A stretch of 64,000 nucleotides of DNA from Hordeum vulgare subsp. vulgare (GCF_904849725.1 NC_058519.1:185741703-185805702); one strand, 5' to 3'; shown: positions 21,801 through 33,240, counted from the first letter of the stretch. Made by a program: numbers and translations. Notes: a model not told the origin generated them from the sequence alone.

Positions 21801-23542
21801 GAAGAACAGCCCAAGAATTACAAGGATATGTACAAGAATTTTGCGGGCTTCATTAATACCCTTAACTCAAGCTTATTGGTTGAATTGGATGGTAAGGATG
21901 CTGCTGCTGCCCAGAAGCCTGATGTTGAGAGCAGTTCATCAATAAACAGGTATTTCTATGCTGGGTTTTAAACTTCTTGTGGATTGTCCCATCTCCATCT
22001 CTGACACTAAAAATCAGACTAGGTTTCTGTTTATCTCCTTGTGAACAGAAAATCTAGTATATTGCCCTCTGTAAATACTTCCATGTTGCATTTTTGCTTG
22101 GTACCAATGAAATAATATCATTATTTTGGAAATTTGGGCTTTTTTGGTGATATTCTGATGATTTTCCTCCTTTGCCTAGAATGTTACTTCCAAAGCTTTT
22201 CTGTTGTACCTGACTCCATTTGCTAGTAATTCTCTAACATGTGGCACTTCTTCCAGTTCTGAAAATGTTCTGCGGGATGCAAGGACTACCGAACCTGCTG
22301 GGTATGAAAACAACCATTTGTATTTCATCTTCTTTTGTGTGTTACTCCTTTATTTACCTTTTTTGGGTACTTTGTATTATGTTTTTATTGTGCCCTGTCC
22401 AATATAATTAGAATCTAAATGTATTTAGATTTCTAGAAATAGTAGGATATCATGATCGAAAAGAGAAGACGCAGCACGCTAAGGCTTAGCCACTAGTTAG
22501 TCTTTTCTAGTTTTTTGCTGCCTTCTTTCATGCCTACACTGCCTCAATCACAAGCTGAATGTCTTGGTCCATACCTTCGGTCCTGATATCAACTGGCGTG
22601 GTTCAATTTTCATGAGTATGCATGTCGGGAAAGGCTGCGTACAGTAGACGCAAAGTGGTCGGACCCTTCCCCGGACCCTGCGCAAGTGGGAGCTACATGC
22701 ACCGGGCTGCCCATGCATGTCCTTGCACAAATTGTATTGTCATCTAATTTTAGTGCAACTACATAATTTTAGTACTACAGCGCCTATTGACATGGTTACT
22801 CTATACTGTCTTGATTAATGCAAATTCTCTCGATGTATGTTGGAAGTAAAGAAAAGAATATCCATGGAGTTATTACTAATGTTACTTTGGATATCACATA
22901 TGTTACTGATAGTATTTGTGGCATATATAAATATATAATGTGTCTTTACACTCATTTTATGAATCACGCTGATAAAGTACAAGAAAATATTTTTTCTCTT
23001 GAAAATTTGGTAAAGATGACAATGAACTCATGTCCATATGTACCCCCTTCGCGAGTTTATAGATTCTGACATTCTCAAAATCTCAGAAACATTATGGCAC
23101 TACAAAATTTTAGTTTAGGCATAATGGCGTATATACAAAATCTCGATAGAAATTATGAACATATTTGTTCTTTACGTTAAAAGTAAGATACAAAAAGAGA
23201 ACTTTGCTTTGGTACCCCCCCGGAAAGTTTATGGATTTCAATGCAGATTAGAAGGTACTCCTTCAATCAAAAAGGATAATATAGTCTTTTGAATATGTTG
23301 GATCTGCAGGTTAATAATATTGTGATAGCCTTTTAAGTAATTTTAAGATTCGTGCAAACTTTTAAGGGGGGTGTACCGAAGCAAAACTCACAAGGCCTTG
23401 TTCGGTTACACCTCTTCTCAAGAGGATTGGGGTGGATTTTGACTTGTAAGGGATTAGGATAACTGGGGCTAAAGGGCTCAGGATAACCCTGCCTACATCC
23501 TGGGACGTCCACTGATCACCTTGTAACGCTGATGTACTAGCC

Positions 23543-23581
<39 letters not shown>

Positions 23582-25310
23582 TTCTTTTCAATGCAATGAA
23601 ACGCAAAGGCTTTTTTACGTTTTCTCAAAAAACTTGTAAGGGATTATATCCACCTCAATGCATGCAAACCCCTCCTAAATCCCTGTCAACAGAACAAGGC
23701 CTAACGTATTTTTGTTGTACAACTTATATACTCCTGTCCTTTTGCTACATCATGCATATGATTATATATATTTTGCCTGAATTATAGTACCATGAATTTC
23801 CAGAGAATTTTTCTGAATTTACAAGTGCACAAACTAGTGAAGGGGTTCATGTGAACTTATGTTCGGTTTTACCAAAATTTGCACTCCCTAGCGCTCTTGT
23901 AGGACAAGTAGTCTAGTAGTGAATTGGTTATGGGATATTGATAACGGGGCTAATATTTCCTTCTATGTATTGTGGTACAGCCTGATTTATCCTCCAGTAG
24001 CTCCGTTTGGTCATGATGACACCTTCCCTGCTCCTGGTGCAGGTTTCTACCCTCACAGGTCTGTCTCCTACCATCATGTAAAAACATCGACAGACCAGTA
24101 CTTCCACACGTAATTAACCATGTGTCTTATTGTTTGCAGTGGTGGTGCGGGTGGTAGTATGCACGTTGGTAATATGTTGTCAACTGAATATCTATGGAAT
24201 CTCTGTACATTTGTACCTCTGTACTGTCTAACTTGGAAACTATTTGATTACTACAGGTCCAAATGATCCACGCTTCTTCCCTTCAAATCCTTTTCCTGCT
24301 CCTTTTGGTGGCCCTGGGTATGTTCAGTTTTCCTTGAAATATTTCATTAAAGTAATTTTATTGTCATGTCTGCTGCTGTCATAAACACAATCAAATATTT
24401 CATAATAGGAGTGTTCCACCTGGTGGCCGTTACGATCCAATTGGCCCGCCCGATGTTCCAGGATTTGAACCATCTCGCTTTGTAAGGTAAGTTGTTTATT
24501 CTTAACATGTTAGTTAGACCCACTTTATGCTTGGCAGCCGGTAAGGCTCAAGATGGCCTTTTAGGCTGGTTGTAATGGGGAGTATCATAGACTAGTATCA
24601 TGCATATGATACTAGTCTATGATACTACACCCGTAATGCATAGTATCATATGTTAGTATCATATAATAGGTAATTTATTGACATGCAAGACATAAAGTAG
24701 CACAACATTTAATATGATACGGTATCATGATATGATACTCAACTCTCTCTTTCTTCATTTAATTCTATGCTACATCATCAAAGTTGTGTAGTTGGCATGC
24801 ATGATACTCCCTCCGTTCCTAAATATAAGTCTTTCTAGAGGTTTTACTAATGGACTACATACGGATGTATATAGACATATTTTAAAGTGTAGATTCAATC
24901 ATTTTGCTCCGTATCTAGACCCCTAGTAAAATCACTTAAAAGACTTATATTTAGGAACGGAGGGAGTACTAGCTATGATACTTCCATTATGACAAGCCTT
25001 ATTGTACTTGATACCGCTTTAAGTAGGTTTGTTATCTCAAGGAAGAAACAAACCATTCTTATAGTTCATTTTTTTTTTCGCGCTTACTCGCGTCCAGTGC
25101 AACATTCAGTATAATATACATATGTCTATACGTCATGGAAGTCATTGAACACGGTTCACTAACATATACGTAGTTGAAACTGCTATGCTTATTTCTACGT
25201 GAACAGCTGATGTCAACTTCCTGATTTTCTGTTCACGCAGGCGTTCGAGGCATCCAGGTGGAAGCACTCACCCAGACCTCGAGTTCTTCCAGCAAGGCCC
25301 AGACTTCTGA
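18869..25310 (+). CDS. probable proteasome inhibitor PI31 (PSMF1-like), nine exons
   Basis: Exons read as 18869-19031, 20356-20542, 21782-21949, 22257-22301, 23981-24058, 24140-24168, 24257-24317, 24409-24486 and 25241-25310. All introns are GT-AG and phases agree, giving 292 codons. PI31 proteins bind the 20S proteasome and modulate its activity in cytosol and nucleus. Residues about 1-150 match the N-terminal PI31/FP-like domain, with RPVFRGAHDGVAFATNAAFL, GYSLCAVG, then GWN, YAFLY and LVKCLV, and NYKDMYKNF. Residues about 185-292 are the Gly/Pro-rich tail with DPRFFPSNPFP, PGFEPSRFVR and HPGGSTHPDLEFF. Start: this ATG (acgATGg) gives the family-typical start at the alanine-rich helix, and no in-frame ATG lies upstream in the open frame. 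No lesion is seen. The promoter zone is short because Helitron B ends at 18585. Introns are full of MITEs. Confidence 0.9.
19032..20355 (+). other. PI31 intron 1
   Basis: This 1.3-kb intron starts gtgcgttcc and ends ttctag. It is AT-rich and includes a segment (about 19560-19990) that reads like an old repeat, but I see no terminal repeats, TSD or coding sequence in it. Confidence 0.7.
21182..21338. mobile_element. Stowaway MITE in PI31 intron 2
   Basis: The element begins ctccctcattcctaaatata and ends tatatttaggaacggagggag, the inverted termini of the abundant Triticeae Stowaway (Tc1/Mariner) MITEs. The right flank keeps the TA target, while the left flank appears mutated. Confidence 0.9.
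22620..22735. mobile_element. short conserved repeat, SINE-like
   Basis: The block contains gcgtacagtagacgcaaagt, ggtcggacccttccccggac and ctacatgcaccgggctgccc. I recognise this as a widely dispersed grass short repeat, probably SINE-derived. No tail or TSD is clear here, so its limits are approximate. It lies in PI31 intron 4. Confidence 0.4.
23457..23632 (+). mobile_element. 5'-truncated LINE 3' end with a 14-bp TSD
   Basis: The direct repeat cttgtaagggatta lies at 23443-23456 and 23633-23646. Between them is a segment ending caatgaaacgcaaaggc, then ttttttacgttttctc and a short A tail (caaaaaa). That 3' end style is common in grass LINEs. A poly-C tract interrupts it. It is inserted inside the MITE at 23393-23702. 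Confidence 0.75.
23544..23581. repeat. poly-C tract, 38 bp
   Basis: An uninterrupted run of 38 C lies within the LINE fragment in PI31 intron 4. Length is likely to be unstable and may be imprecise in the assembly. Confidence 0.9.
24564..24998. mobile_element. Tourist-like (PIF/Harbinger) MITE with a nested Stowaway
   Basis: The inverted ends are ggctggttgtaatggggagt and, from the other side, ggcttgtcataatggaagta. The 3-bp target tta lies on both sides (24561-24563, 24999-25001). Inside is an almost palindromic tagtatcatgcatatgatac. It lies in PI31 intron 8. Confidence 0.8.
24807..24966. mobile_element. Stowaway MITE nested in the Tourist-like MITE
   Basis: The element begins ctccctccgttcctaaatat and ends atatttaggaacggagggag, with a TA target on both sides (24805-24806, 24967-24968). 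It is better preserved than the Stowaway in intron 2. Confidence 0.92.
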
Positions 25311-25570
25311 GACTCAGCTTCATACCAACCTCCACCTGCACCCTGCGCTGAATGACTCTGCTTTGTTTCTGCTGTGCTCCTGAACTTTGTTGCAGTAGAC
25401 CCTGCTTGGGAAGTTGGGAACATGAACGTAAACTTCTGTGTTCACCTTCCAGACAATGCTTTGTAACGGTTGCCTCTACAATTGTATATAGACCTGTCTT
25501 CGTATCCCTCTGTGCTTCTTACCTAAACTACTATTGGTGCGTCTCCTAGTCCCAGCATTTGCAATGTCTG

Positions 25571-25710
25571 CCTCAAAATTTGCTCCCAGCATTTCCATAT
25601 GCAGTATCACCGCAAAAAGTTACTCTAGATCCACCAGTAGCCTCAAAAGTTGCCCCCTGCATCTCCATATGCAGTATCACCGCAAAAAGTTACTCTAGAT
25701 CCACGGGTGC
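25571..25710. repeat. 70-bp tandem duplication downstream of PI31
   Basis: Two units start cctcaaaa at 25571 and 25641. Both contain ccatatgcagtatcaccgca and ttactctagatccac. They differ at only a few positions. Confidence 0.85.
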
Positions 25711-25770
25711 TCCAAGCGATCCTCGTTGATGGACTATTTTATTTAAAAAATTGTGAAAATTGAGGGAGCG

Positions 25771-25872
25771 AGGGAGAGAGAGAGAGAGAGACTCGCAACG
25801 CTGACGGCCGACTCCAGCGTGCATGAGAGAGACTCGCAACGCTGACGGCCGACTCCAGCGTGCATGAGAGAG
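25771..25872. repeat. (GA)n plus 41-bp tandem duplication
   Basis: A short GA run is followed by two identical 41-bp units starting actcgcaacg at 25791 and 25832. A further gagaga follows, so the duplication probably arose by slippage or unequal exchange at the GA runs. Confidence 0.85.
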
Positions 25873-26263
25873 AGGTCCCCTTGGTCTCGCTCGTAAGGCC
25901 TAACTTCAGCGTGTGACCTTATTCGAACGTTCGTTTGAAGGAGGTGATGGGGTTTTCGGGCTGTCCTTGGATACGATGGCCGTGCGCCTAACACGCGGTC
26001 GCATCCTATTCGCCTCATTTCAAACACAAGCATTCGAATAACCACGGTCCATAGTTAATGCAAGCGGTCTTAAATCAGGCACACAACACAACCAGCCTAC
26101 ACGTCGTCATCAACAACACAACAAGCGATCGACAGTATAGCCGGCCTCCAAAAAAGAATAGGTTTTTCACCGGCAACATAGCCGGTGGTCAACAACACAG
26201 CTAGCGGTCGGCTCACCATGCCAGCCTTAAAAAAAGAACGGCCACGGCCGATCTGACGCCCTA

Positions 26264-28242
26264 GTTCAGGCCACCGGCGTCGAACATCTCTTTCTGCCGG
26301 GCCTCGAACCAGCTCATTGTCTTCTCGCTCATCTTGCTCAAGTTCACGCTCATGATCGCCAGCGTCACCTCCTCTGCTTTAGTTGCGGCATTGACGACCT
26401 CGATGTCGAGCTGCCTCTGCCTGGCCGCGACATTGACGGCCTTGATGTCGAGCTGCCTCTGCCTGGCCGCCTCCTCGATGTCGAGCTGCCTCTGCCTGGT
26501 CGCCTCCTCCATGTCGATCTTCCTCTTCTTGGCCGCCTCCTCCATCTCAAGCTTCTTTGTTTGCAGCTTCATGTATTGCTTCATTTGCTCCTCCTTGCCT
26601 TATCGCTTCTTCTTGTCCCTCACTTCCTTTTGAGACATCACGCCATGCAAAGTCTCATGCAAAACATACGATGCCGCATCATGCTTGTCGTCCACCTTGG
26701 AGTTAGTCTTGCCCCTCGACCTCTTCAACGCCTCATCATCTCCACCTCCCGCCAAGGCGACCGCCTTCTTGCCTCTCTTCCTTTGAAGCTCACAGTATTA
26801 ATCTTTGAACTTAGGGCAATTGTTGATGATTTGTCAACAATATGTGAGAGTGAATGGCTTGTCGTTGTGTCGGGCCTTGAATGCTTCAAAAAATTGAAAT
26901 GCCTACATGATCAAGAACAATTGGACATGCAAACACAATTAATCATAGAGGAGGCCGAGGCACGGCCGTAGCAAAGGAAAGAGAAGAGGCCATACCATGT
27001 CCCCGATGCCAAGACCACTCGCGGGACGTGTTTCAACGCTCTCAAGTGCGGCGCAATATTTGTTGCATTCTTGTTGGATGAACAAGCACCTCTTTTGAAT
27101 CGAGTTGATGTTAAGATCACTCGTAAATTGGTAGGACGGAAACAACTTTCTTTCATGGAATGTCTTGTGAACTCTTGTCCAAAAAACAATTCCCTTTTGT
27201 TGCTCACTAACTCTAGGATCTTGGCCAATCTCCTTCCAACTTTCGCAAATCAACTTGTCCTCATCTTGTGTGTATGATCCCGTACGAATGCCCATCTTCC
27301 TCTTTTGAGCTTCCGCTCTTTGAGTGAGCTCGTCGATGAACAATGGCTCACCCATAAAATCGACGTCGTCCTCTTCTTCTTCATCAACTTCGCAATATAT
27401 GCCATCTTCTTCATGCCACGAGTCACCATGGTCGGCCTCAAAGTCTTCATCGGCCATGTACTCGCCGTGACCATATTGACTCTGGATCTCCTCCGGATCG
27501 AAGGTCTCGCCCTGCCCACCCGTCTGAAAGGCGTCACCACGGTCCTCGAAGATAACATTCTCCATGAACTGGACGTAGAAGGGGTCCTCGACCGTTGGCG
27601 TCGGTGTTGGCATTTCGCCGAACAGGACGCGGAGCGACGACATGGTGGCCGTAGACGGCTGTCGGGCTTGCTTTCTTTGCATCTTCACTGACGGGCGGTC
27701 GCCACTGCAAGACCCCGGCATGACATTGAGGTTGATGACGGCCGAGGGGCGCGGCGTGGACGGCGCGATCACGCTGACTTTCGGCGACCCCGACAAACGG
27801 GGCTGGGCCTGGCACCTTGGCGGAGGGAAACTGGGCGACAATGGCATGGTTGACGACGTCGGGAAGGGGCACTGCGGAGGCCGGACGACCGACGAGACTG
27901 TGCTCGCCGGCCCGACGGGTGCAGTCGCGAAGCTCGTCGGACGGCACAACCCCATCATGATGAGGGCGTGCGCTTTGCTGACGATGGCCTCCTCTTGAGC
28001 ATCGACCTTCTGCAGCGCGGCCTCGAACGCAGCGTGCTCGATGGCGTACGCGGCCGCGGCGTCCTTCCTCTTCGCCTCCGCCCGTCGGTTTCTCGTCTTG
28101 GACGATTCCGCATCCAGCTTTGCAATCTCCTCCGGCGTGAGTTCCGACCGCGGCTGCTTCGTACCTTGGGCACCTTCTTCTTCTTCGCCTTGGTGGCCGA
28201 GACGATGGCCGAGTCGCCGGAATTTGGCCGGGGATCGGCCAT
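26264..28242 (-). pseudogene. Myb/SANT-like, NAM-associated-domain protein gene (Harbinger ORF1-like), broken
   Basis: Minus strand. The natural start is ATG at 28242 (MADPRPNSGDSAI). After a basic KAKKKK run the frame shifts before SELTPEEIAKLDAESSKTRN. The long second frame holds a proline-rich linker, an acidic stretch, then a trihelix/SANT-like domain, TGSYTQDEDKLICESWKEIG to FWTRVHKTFHERK. An intron follows GDM (donor at 26994, acceptor before 26902). Exon 2 encodes the NAM-associated C-terminal part, FEAFKARHNDKPFTL, then KQYMKLQTKKLEMEEAAKKR and a repeated coiled coil. Exon 2 has at least three in-frame stops, each readable as one C-to-T or G-to-A change of Q or W codons. Such proteins pair with a transposase in PIF/Harbinger elements. 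Here it is inactive. Confidence 0.65.
26390..26560 (-). repeat. repeat encoding RQRQLDI coiled-coil units
   Basis: The DNA motif tcgagctgcctctgcctgg occurs three times and encodes RQRQLDIE-type units on the minus strand. Spacing is 33 bp and then 42 bp. These form the end of the coiled coil of the Myb/SANT-like pseudogene. Confidence 0.75.
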
Positions 28243-28580
28243 GGCGGGAGGGTGGTGAGCGGAGGGGAGGGCGGGACGTGGGAGGGTTTTGGGGGGAAAT
28301 GAAATGGAATGGGGCGTGGGGGGGGAGGCCGTGCTGCTTTGTGCCATCGACGGGCGGGCCATGGGAGGACAAACGCGCGCGTCCCGCCCGTCCACGCGGC
28401 GTCCGCGCGCTGTTCGTTTCACCTCAAAATCGGACCAAGTTTGGGCCGGGAATGGGTCGAAAGCGGAAAGAAAATGGACAAACGCCCGTTTACGCCCGCG
28501 CGCTTGGCCGTCTGGTGTGTCCATTTTGCCCCAAACGGACGCGGCGGACATGATAGGTTCGCGCGCTGGAGTTGGCCTAA

Positions 28581-29092
28581 CACCGAATCCTCAACGGCTC
28601 TTTGCATCCCTCAGCGGCAGGTTGCAGCAAGAGCACCTTGCAGCAACGACTAGTATTGCATCCGTTAGCCGCGAACGACTAGTCGCCCACTGCTTGCATC
28701 GCCCTAGGTGGCTTCACAACATCCATCATTGCCTGCTCGCCTCAATGAGCGCTTGCCCTTGTAGAGTAGTCATTGTCATCGGAGCACCGACAATCCTCAC
28801 ATCGACCATCAATTGTAGCACATCTAGGTCCTCTTTGCAGCAACCTCCCATTGTCATAGAACTGCCTGCCATGGGTCAACATTGGTGGTCACGGTTCACA
28901 ACATCAGTGCTCACTGTCCCCGCCCCCCTTGCTCCATTTGCCATGGCTCGTGGCAGTGGAAGTTAGTGCTCACAACTTCGGATATTGTGGCTTTGGTCCC
29001 GTTGTCAACCTGTGGTGGAGGAGGGGCTGTGTAGGAATTACTGGATCGAGCAGATTAAAGGATCCTACTCCATCGCTATGATTGACCAATTC
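28581..29092. other. unassigned intergenic stretch
   Basis: This stretch of about 510 bp is moderately GC-rich with gcagcaac motifs. I find no domain, terminal repeat or RNA gene in it. Confidence 0.5.
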
Positions 29093-29681
29093 TGTAGTGA
29101 AAGGACTCAGATGTCGCCTAGAAGAGGGGGGGATAGGTGCTTTAAAATAATTACAGTTTAGGATTGAACAAATGCGGAATAAAACTAGCGTTTAATTAGT
29201 CAAGAACAAAACCTAAAACAACCAGGCCCTCCTATGTGCACCAACAACTTATGCTAAGCAAGATAAATAAGTAAGTGATAGCAACATATACAACAAGAAA
29301 CAATATGGCCATCATGAAGTAAAGTGCATAAGTAAATGGTTTGGGTAAGAGATACCCGAGGCACGCGGAGGCGGCGATGTATCCCAAAATTCACACCCTT
29401 GCGGATGCTAATCTCCGTTTGGAGCGGTGTGGAGGCACAATGCTCCCCAAAAAGCCACTAGGGCCACCGTAATAATCTCACGCCCTCGCACAATGCAAGA
29501 TGTCGTGATTCCACTAAGGGACCCTTGAGGATGGTCATCGAACCCGTACAAACAAGGTTGGCGCAATCTCCACAACTTAATTGGAGGCTCGCAACACCAC
29601 CACGAAGCTTCACCATAATGGATTGTGGCTCCGAGGTGCAAATTGCTCGGGGCAATCTCCACAACCTAATTGGAGACCCCG
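29093..29681 (-). mobile_element. copia LTR fragment, second SIRE-like family
   Basis: It begins tgtagtgaaaggactcagat and then gtcgcctagaagaggg, matching the fragment at 48658-48906 over its first 245 bp. It is cut at 29681 by the gypsy LTR that follows. A phrase, caatctccacaacttaattg, occurs twice (about 29563 and 29654). The minus orientation is by analogy with the better-preserved family at 33250. Confidence 0.6.
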
Positions 29682-30159
29682 TGAGGGAGTCGAGTACTAA
29701 GGGATCCTCGGGCTGTCGGTCTATCCCTTATGGGCTGGACAGGTGGGCCGCTCTGTGGAAGGCCGAGCTATAAAATAACTCCGTGTTCATGAAGGAAACC
29801 TCCGAAGCCTTGGTGTGTACTCCAAGTCAAGATGGTAGAATCGACATGTTTATTCCGTGATGGCAACCGACCATGTGTAACCCTAGGTACCCCTGGTGTC
29901 TATATAAGCCAAAGTGTTTAGTTCGTAGGGCACAAAATCATTATCCTACTCATCCAGGGTTTAGTTCATCTGATCTCGTGGTAGATCGACTCTGTAATTG
30001 TCATACGCACATCAATATAATCAAGCAGGACGTAGGGTTTTACCTCTTCGAGAGGGTCTGAACCTAGGTAAATACTGTCCATGTGTTTCTTGTTCCCCAT
30101 TGATCCAAGATCCACAGCTTGGGACCCCCTACCCGAGATCCTGGATTTTGACACCGACA
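29682..30159 (+). repeat. 5' LTR of the Tat-like gypsy element
   Basis: The 478-bp LTR starts tgagggagtcgag and ends gacaccgaca. It includes a tatataag box-like sequence (29899-29906). The 5 bp before it are ccccg, but the matching right flank is outside the window. Confidence 0.75.
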
Positions 30160-30220
30160 TTGGTGCTTTCATTGAGAGTTCCGCTGTGGGATCACCAAAG
30201 GATCGACGGATCGCCCACTC

Positions 30221-31440
30221 ATGAGCAGTGACGTTTGCAACATGGACATTTTCGTCCCTGGAGAGATCTTCGTGTTCGACAACATTATGCTGCACGCTGA
30301 TCCGACCGACCACCTTGGCCAGGTTGGAAGTTTCGGCCCCGATCAAGAGATCAGGTTTGGGAACCTAGAGTTCATCGCCGACTCCGAGGGAGGTCTTATT
30401 CTGACGAAGCTTTCGTCTCTCCTTCAAGAACTCGCAAGTCCCTACACCTTAACAACGGAAGCCGGGGACCACGTCACTAGGGAGACCTCCACCCTGGGTC
30501 CGGCCTTAAAGCCTGATCCAGTTGATATGCCCGGATCTTCTTTGACCGAACACTGCCCGAGCGCGCCTTTAAATGCCCTTGGAGCAGCGATACTGCGAAT
30601 CAACCCCATGCACTCTGGGAGCATGGACTCCGCACATATCTCGTCATTAAACGAGCTACTCGGCTGGATCCAATCCATGGGGATAACTGACGGCCAACCC
30701 TTGGTCTATGATCAGATCGGGCTTAAACCCAACGAGAGGGATATTTATGCCCCACCTAGTCCCACATATCACACACTTGGTCGCCACCATTGAGGACCCA
30801 GCCGAAGGTTCGCCCTCTCAACCGTCAGGGGTGAGAATGACTTACATTCGGGTTTCTGACCATCGGGATTTTTTCCTCTAGTTCGGAATCCGGACTTCGT
30901 CACAGAAAAAGTTCAGGATCAAACCCCGATTCGGCGCACGACCTAGATTCCGTGTGGCAGTGTCCGGTCGGTAATCCGGCCCCGAACCCAAGGCGTCGTA
31001 TTCCATCATGGCACAGGACACGGCCGCCAAAGCTTCAAACTCATATCCTATCGGGATACAAAGTTTTTCCCACCCACCCCAAGTCGAATACTCTCCAAGT
31101 AATTCGGGGAAGCCCTATATACGAGACCTATTGCACGTCAAACAACAACGAGGGGAAACAGTCCATCACTTTTGGGCTAGATTCCTACTTAGCAAAAACA
31201 GGATAGCAGACTGCAGTGGCCAAGAAATCATAGCAACCTTCGACATAACTGCCATGATGAAGGAATCCTAAATGCCCTTGCCCGTCGCCATGTTCAACAC
31301 ATCACCGAGCTATCGGCTCTGGTATGCAAATACTGCGACATGGAAAGCGCCTTGCAGATTCAACAAATGCGCATGGAGTCAATCCATGCCGAGAAACCCA
31401 GAAGAGCTCGGAGGAAGCGCGTACCCCCATAATGGTCGAT
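30221..31440 (+). pseudogene. gag region of the Tat-like gypsy element, degenerate
   Basis: A 190-codon frame (30221-30793) is followed by shifted frames. One of these (31008-31271) reads RGETVHHFWARFLLSKNRIA, a recognisable gag core phrase of plant gypsy elements, and then stops. Gag would form the virus-like particle. Frameshifts and stops separate the pieces, so no full gag can be made. Confidence 0.6.
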
Positions 31441-31759
31441 AGAACATGAGGCCGCCAAGAAAAAGAATAAACCCCTTCCAGGATCCAGAACTATCCTTGA
31501 TGAACTATTGGACAAGCCGTGCCCTATACACTCCGCCCTGCTGAATACGAACCCAACTTACAACCTTCGAGCTTGATGGGTCGTTAGGCAAGTCGCAAAA
31601 AGCGGAGAGGCCATCCTCGAGGTCTCGTCCTCAAGCAAACGTTCAACGACACCACCGGATAACAACGTGGAGATCCTAATGATCTATGAGACGTTTCCCT
31701 CAAAAAATTAGAGGAAGAGAGCTCTTGAAGAAGTCGACCAAATACACCAGGTGGCAGCA

Positions 31760-33240
31760 ACGAATTCATGGACGAACACACCCATTTGGCAAGGCAGACC
31801 AGCCTAGAACCCGCCCCGGGCGAACACTTACCACCCTCGTCTTCAATCCCATAGTAGACGGCTTCAGACTCCACAAGGTGCTAATGGACGGTGGCAACGG
31901 GTTAAACCTCATTTATGAGGATACCCTGGACAACATGCAATTCAACATATCTCATGTCGAACAAAGCCACACCACCTTCTGAGAGATCATCCCCAGAAAA
32001 GAGGCAAGTTGCACTAGACGAGTTACAACTGATGTGGTATTCGACACCCGTGAAAACTACATGTCCGAAGAACTTCTCTTCCATATTGTTCCCTTCCACA
32101 CAGATTATCACGCCCTATTGGGGTGTGACGCCTTCACAAGATTTCAGGCCATGCCACATTACGGGTATATGAAGCTCAAAATGCCAGGGCCTAATGGTGT
32201 GATCACAATTATAAGTGACTCAGATAGAGCTGTTCGGTCCGAAAACAAAAACAACATCACTCGCCCTCGAGGCATTGTCCGAGACTCTCGCGCCAAAAGA
32301 ATTAACCACACTCCGCTCAATGGTAGATAGAGATGATGTGATACCGAGTAAGATGCCCAAATCCACATCCATCAAACCAGTAGAGTTAAGGTGCATCGAA
32401 CGGACACCAACAAAACATCGTCCATTGGAGCTCAGCTGGACCCCGCGGTTGACGAAGCACTGCGCACATTCTTGCACGAAAACTGGGACATATTTGCCTC
32501 GCACCCTTGAGATATGCCAGGAATCCCACAAAGACTATCGGAGCATATCCTGAACATAATCACATGATTCAAGCTAGTCAAACATGCCTTACGTCGATTT
32601 TCTGAACCGAAGCGTCAAGTTATGGGTGAAGAACTAGCAAAACTACTTGAAGGTGGATTCATATGAGAAATCAAACACCCCGAATGATTGGCAAATCTTG
32701 TCATGGTGCCAAAGAAAGAAAAATCCTGGCGGTTGTGCGTCGATTTCAAAGACCTAAATAAAGCCTACCCTAAGGATCCTTTTCCCTTACCCCACATAGA
32801 CTAGATCATCGACACCACCACATGACACACCACACTGTGCTTCCTTGATGCCTACTCCGGGTACCATCAAATCCAAATGAAGGAGTCCGACCAAGCCGCA
32901 ATCGCCTTCATCACCTCCTATAGGCCATTCTGTTTCAAGACAATGCCCTTCGGGTTAAAAAACGCAGGCACCACATACCAGCGCATGATTCAGACATGCC
33001 TACAAAATGAAATCGGCAAAATGGTTGAGGCAAACATGTACGACATGGTCATCAAGACCAAGCAGGTTAGCCAGCTGGTGGACGACCTCCAACAAACCTT
33101 CGATAATCAACGACCTTAGGATATACGGCTCAACCCAAACAAATGTGTCATTGCGGTTCCCGCTGGTAAACTACTCGAATTTATCGTCTCCCATAGAGGA
33201 ACAAAGGCCAATCTGGCTAAAATCCAAGCCTTATCCCAAC
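31760..33240 (+). pseudogene. protease and reverse transcriptase of the Tat-like gypsy element, degenerate
   Basis: The aspartic protease part reads VLMDGGNGLNLIYEDTL, where a DGG replaces the more usual DS/TG, as in this lineage. A stop follows at the end of HVEQSHTTF. The RT part reads LCVDFKDLNKAYPKDPFPLP, then FLDAYSGYHQIQMKESDQ and MPFGLKNAGTTYQRM. At least two in-frame stops (after PHID and TTT) fit C-to-T changes. The catalytic YxDD box region has become MYDM, so both adjacent aspartates are not preserved and the enzyme is dead. Confidence 0.8.

Larger units (their letters stand above)
23393..23702. mobile_element. MITE with aggccttgtt termini, split by a LINE tail
   Basis: The inverted ends are aggccttgtt (23393-23402) and aacaaggcct (23693-23702). 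The body includes ggattggggtggattttgac and its counterpart near cccctcctaaatccctgtca. Removing the LINE fragment leaves a MITE of about 120 bp. TSD not assigned. Confidence 0.6.
25897..28577 (-). mobile_element. PIF/Harbinger-like DNA transposon, 2.68 kb
   Basis: The terminal inverted repeats are ggcctaacttcagcgtgtga at the left and, reversed from the right, ggccaactccagcgcgcgaa. A 3-bp TSD, taa, flanks both (25894-25896, 28578-28580). The only gene content is the broken Myb/SANT-like gene on the minus strand. No DDE transposase is visible, so the element relied on a helper. The short TSD and the Myb-like ORF both fit PIF/Harbinger. Confidence 0.7.

Noticed and set aside
23362..23628. An ORF with a long glycine run.
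   Set aside because: It is a translation of the poly-C tract on the minus strand, in an intron.
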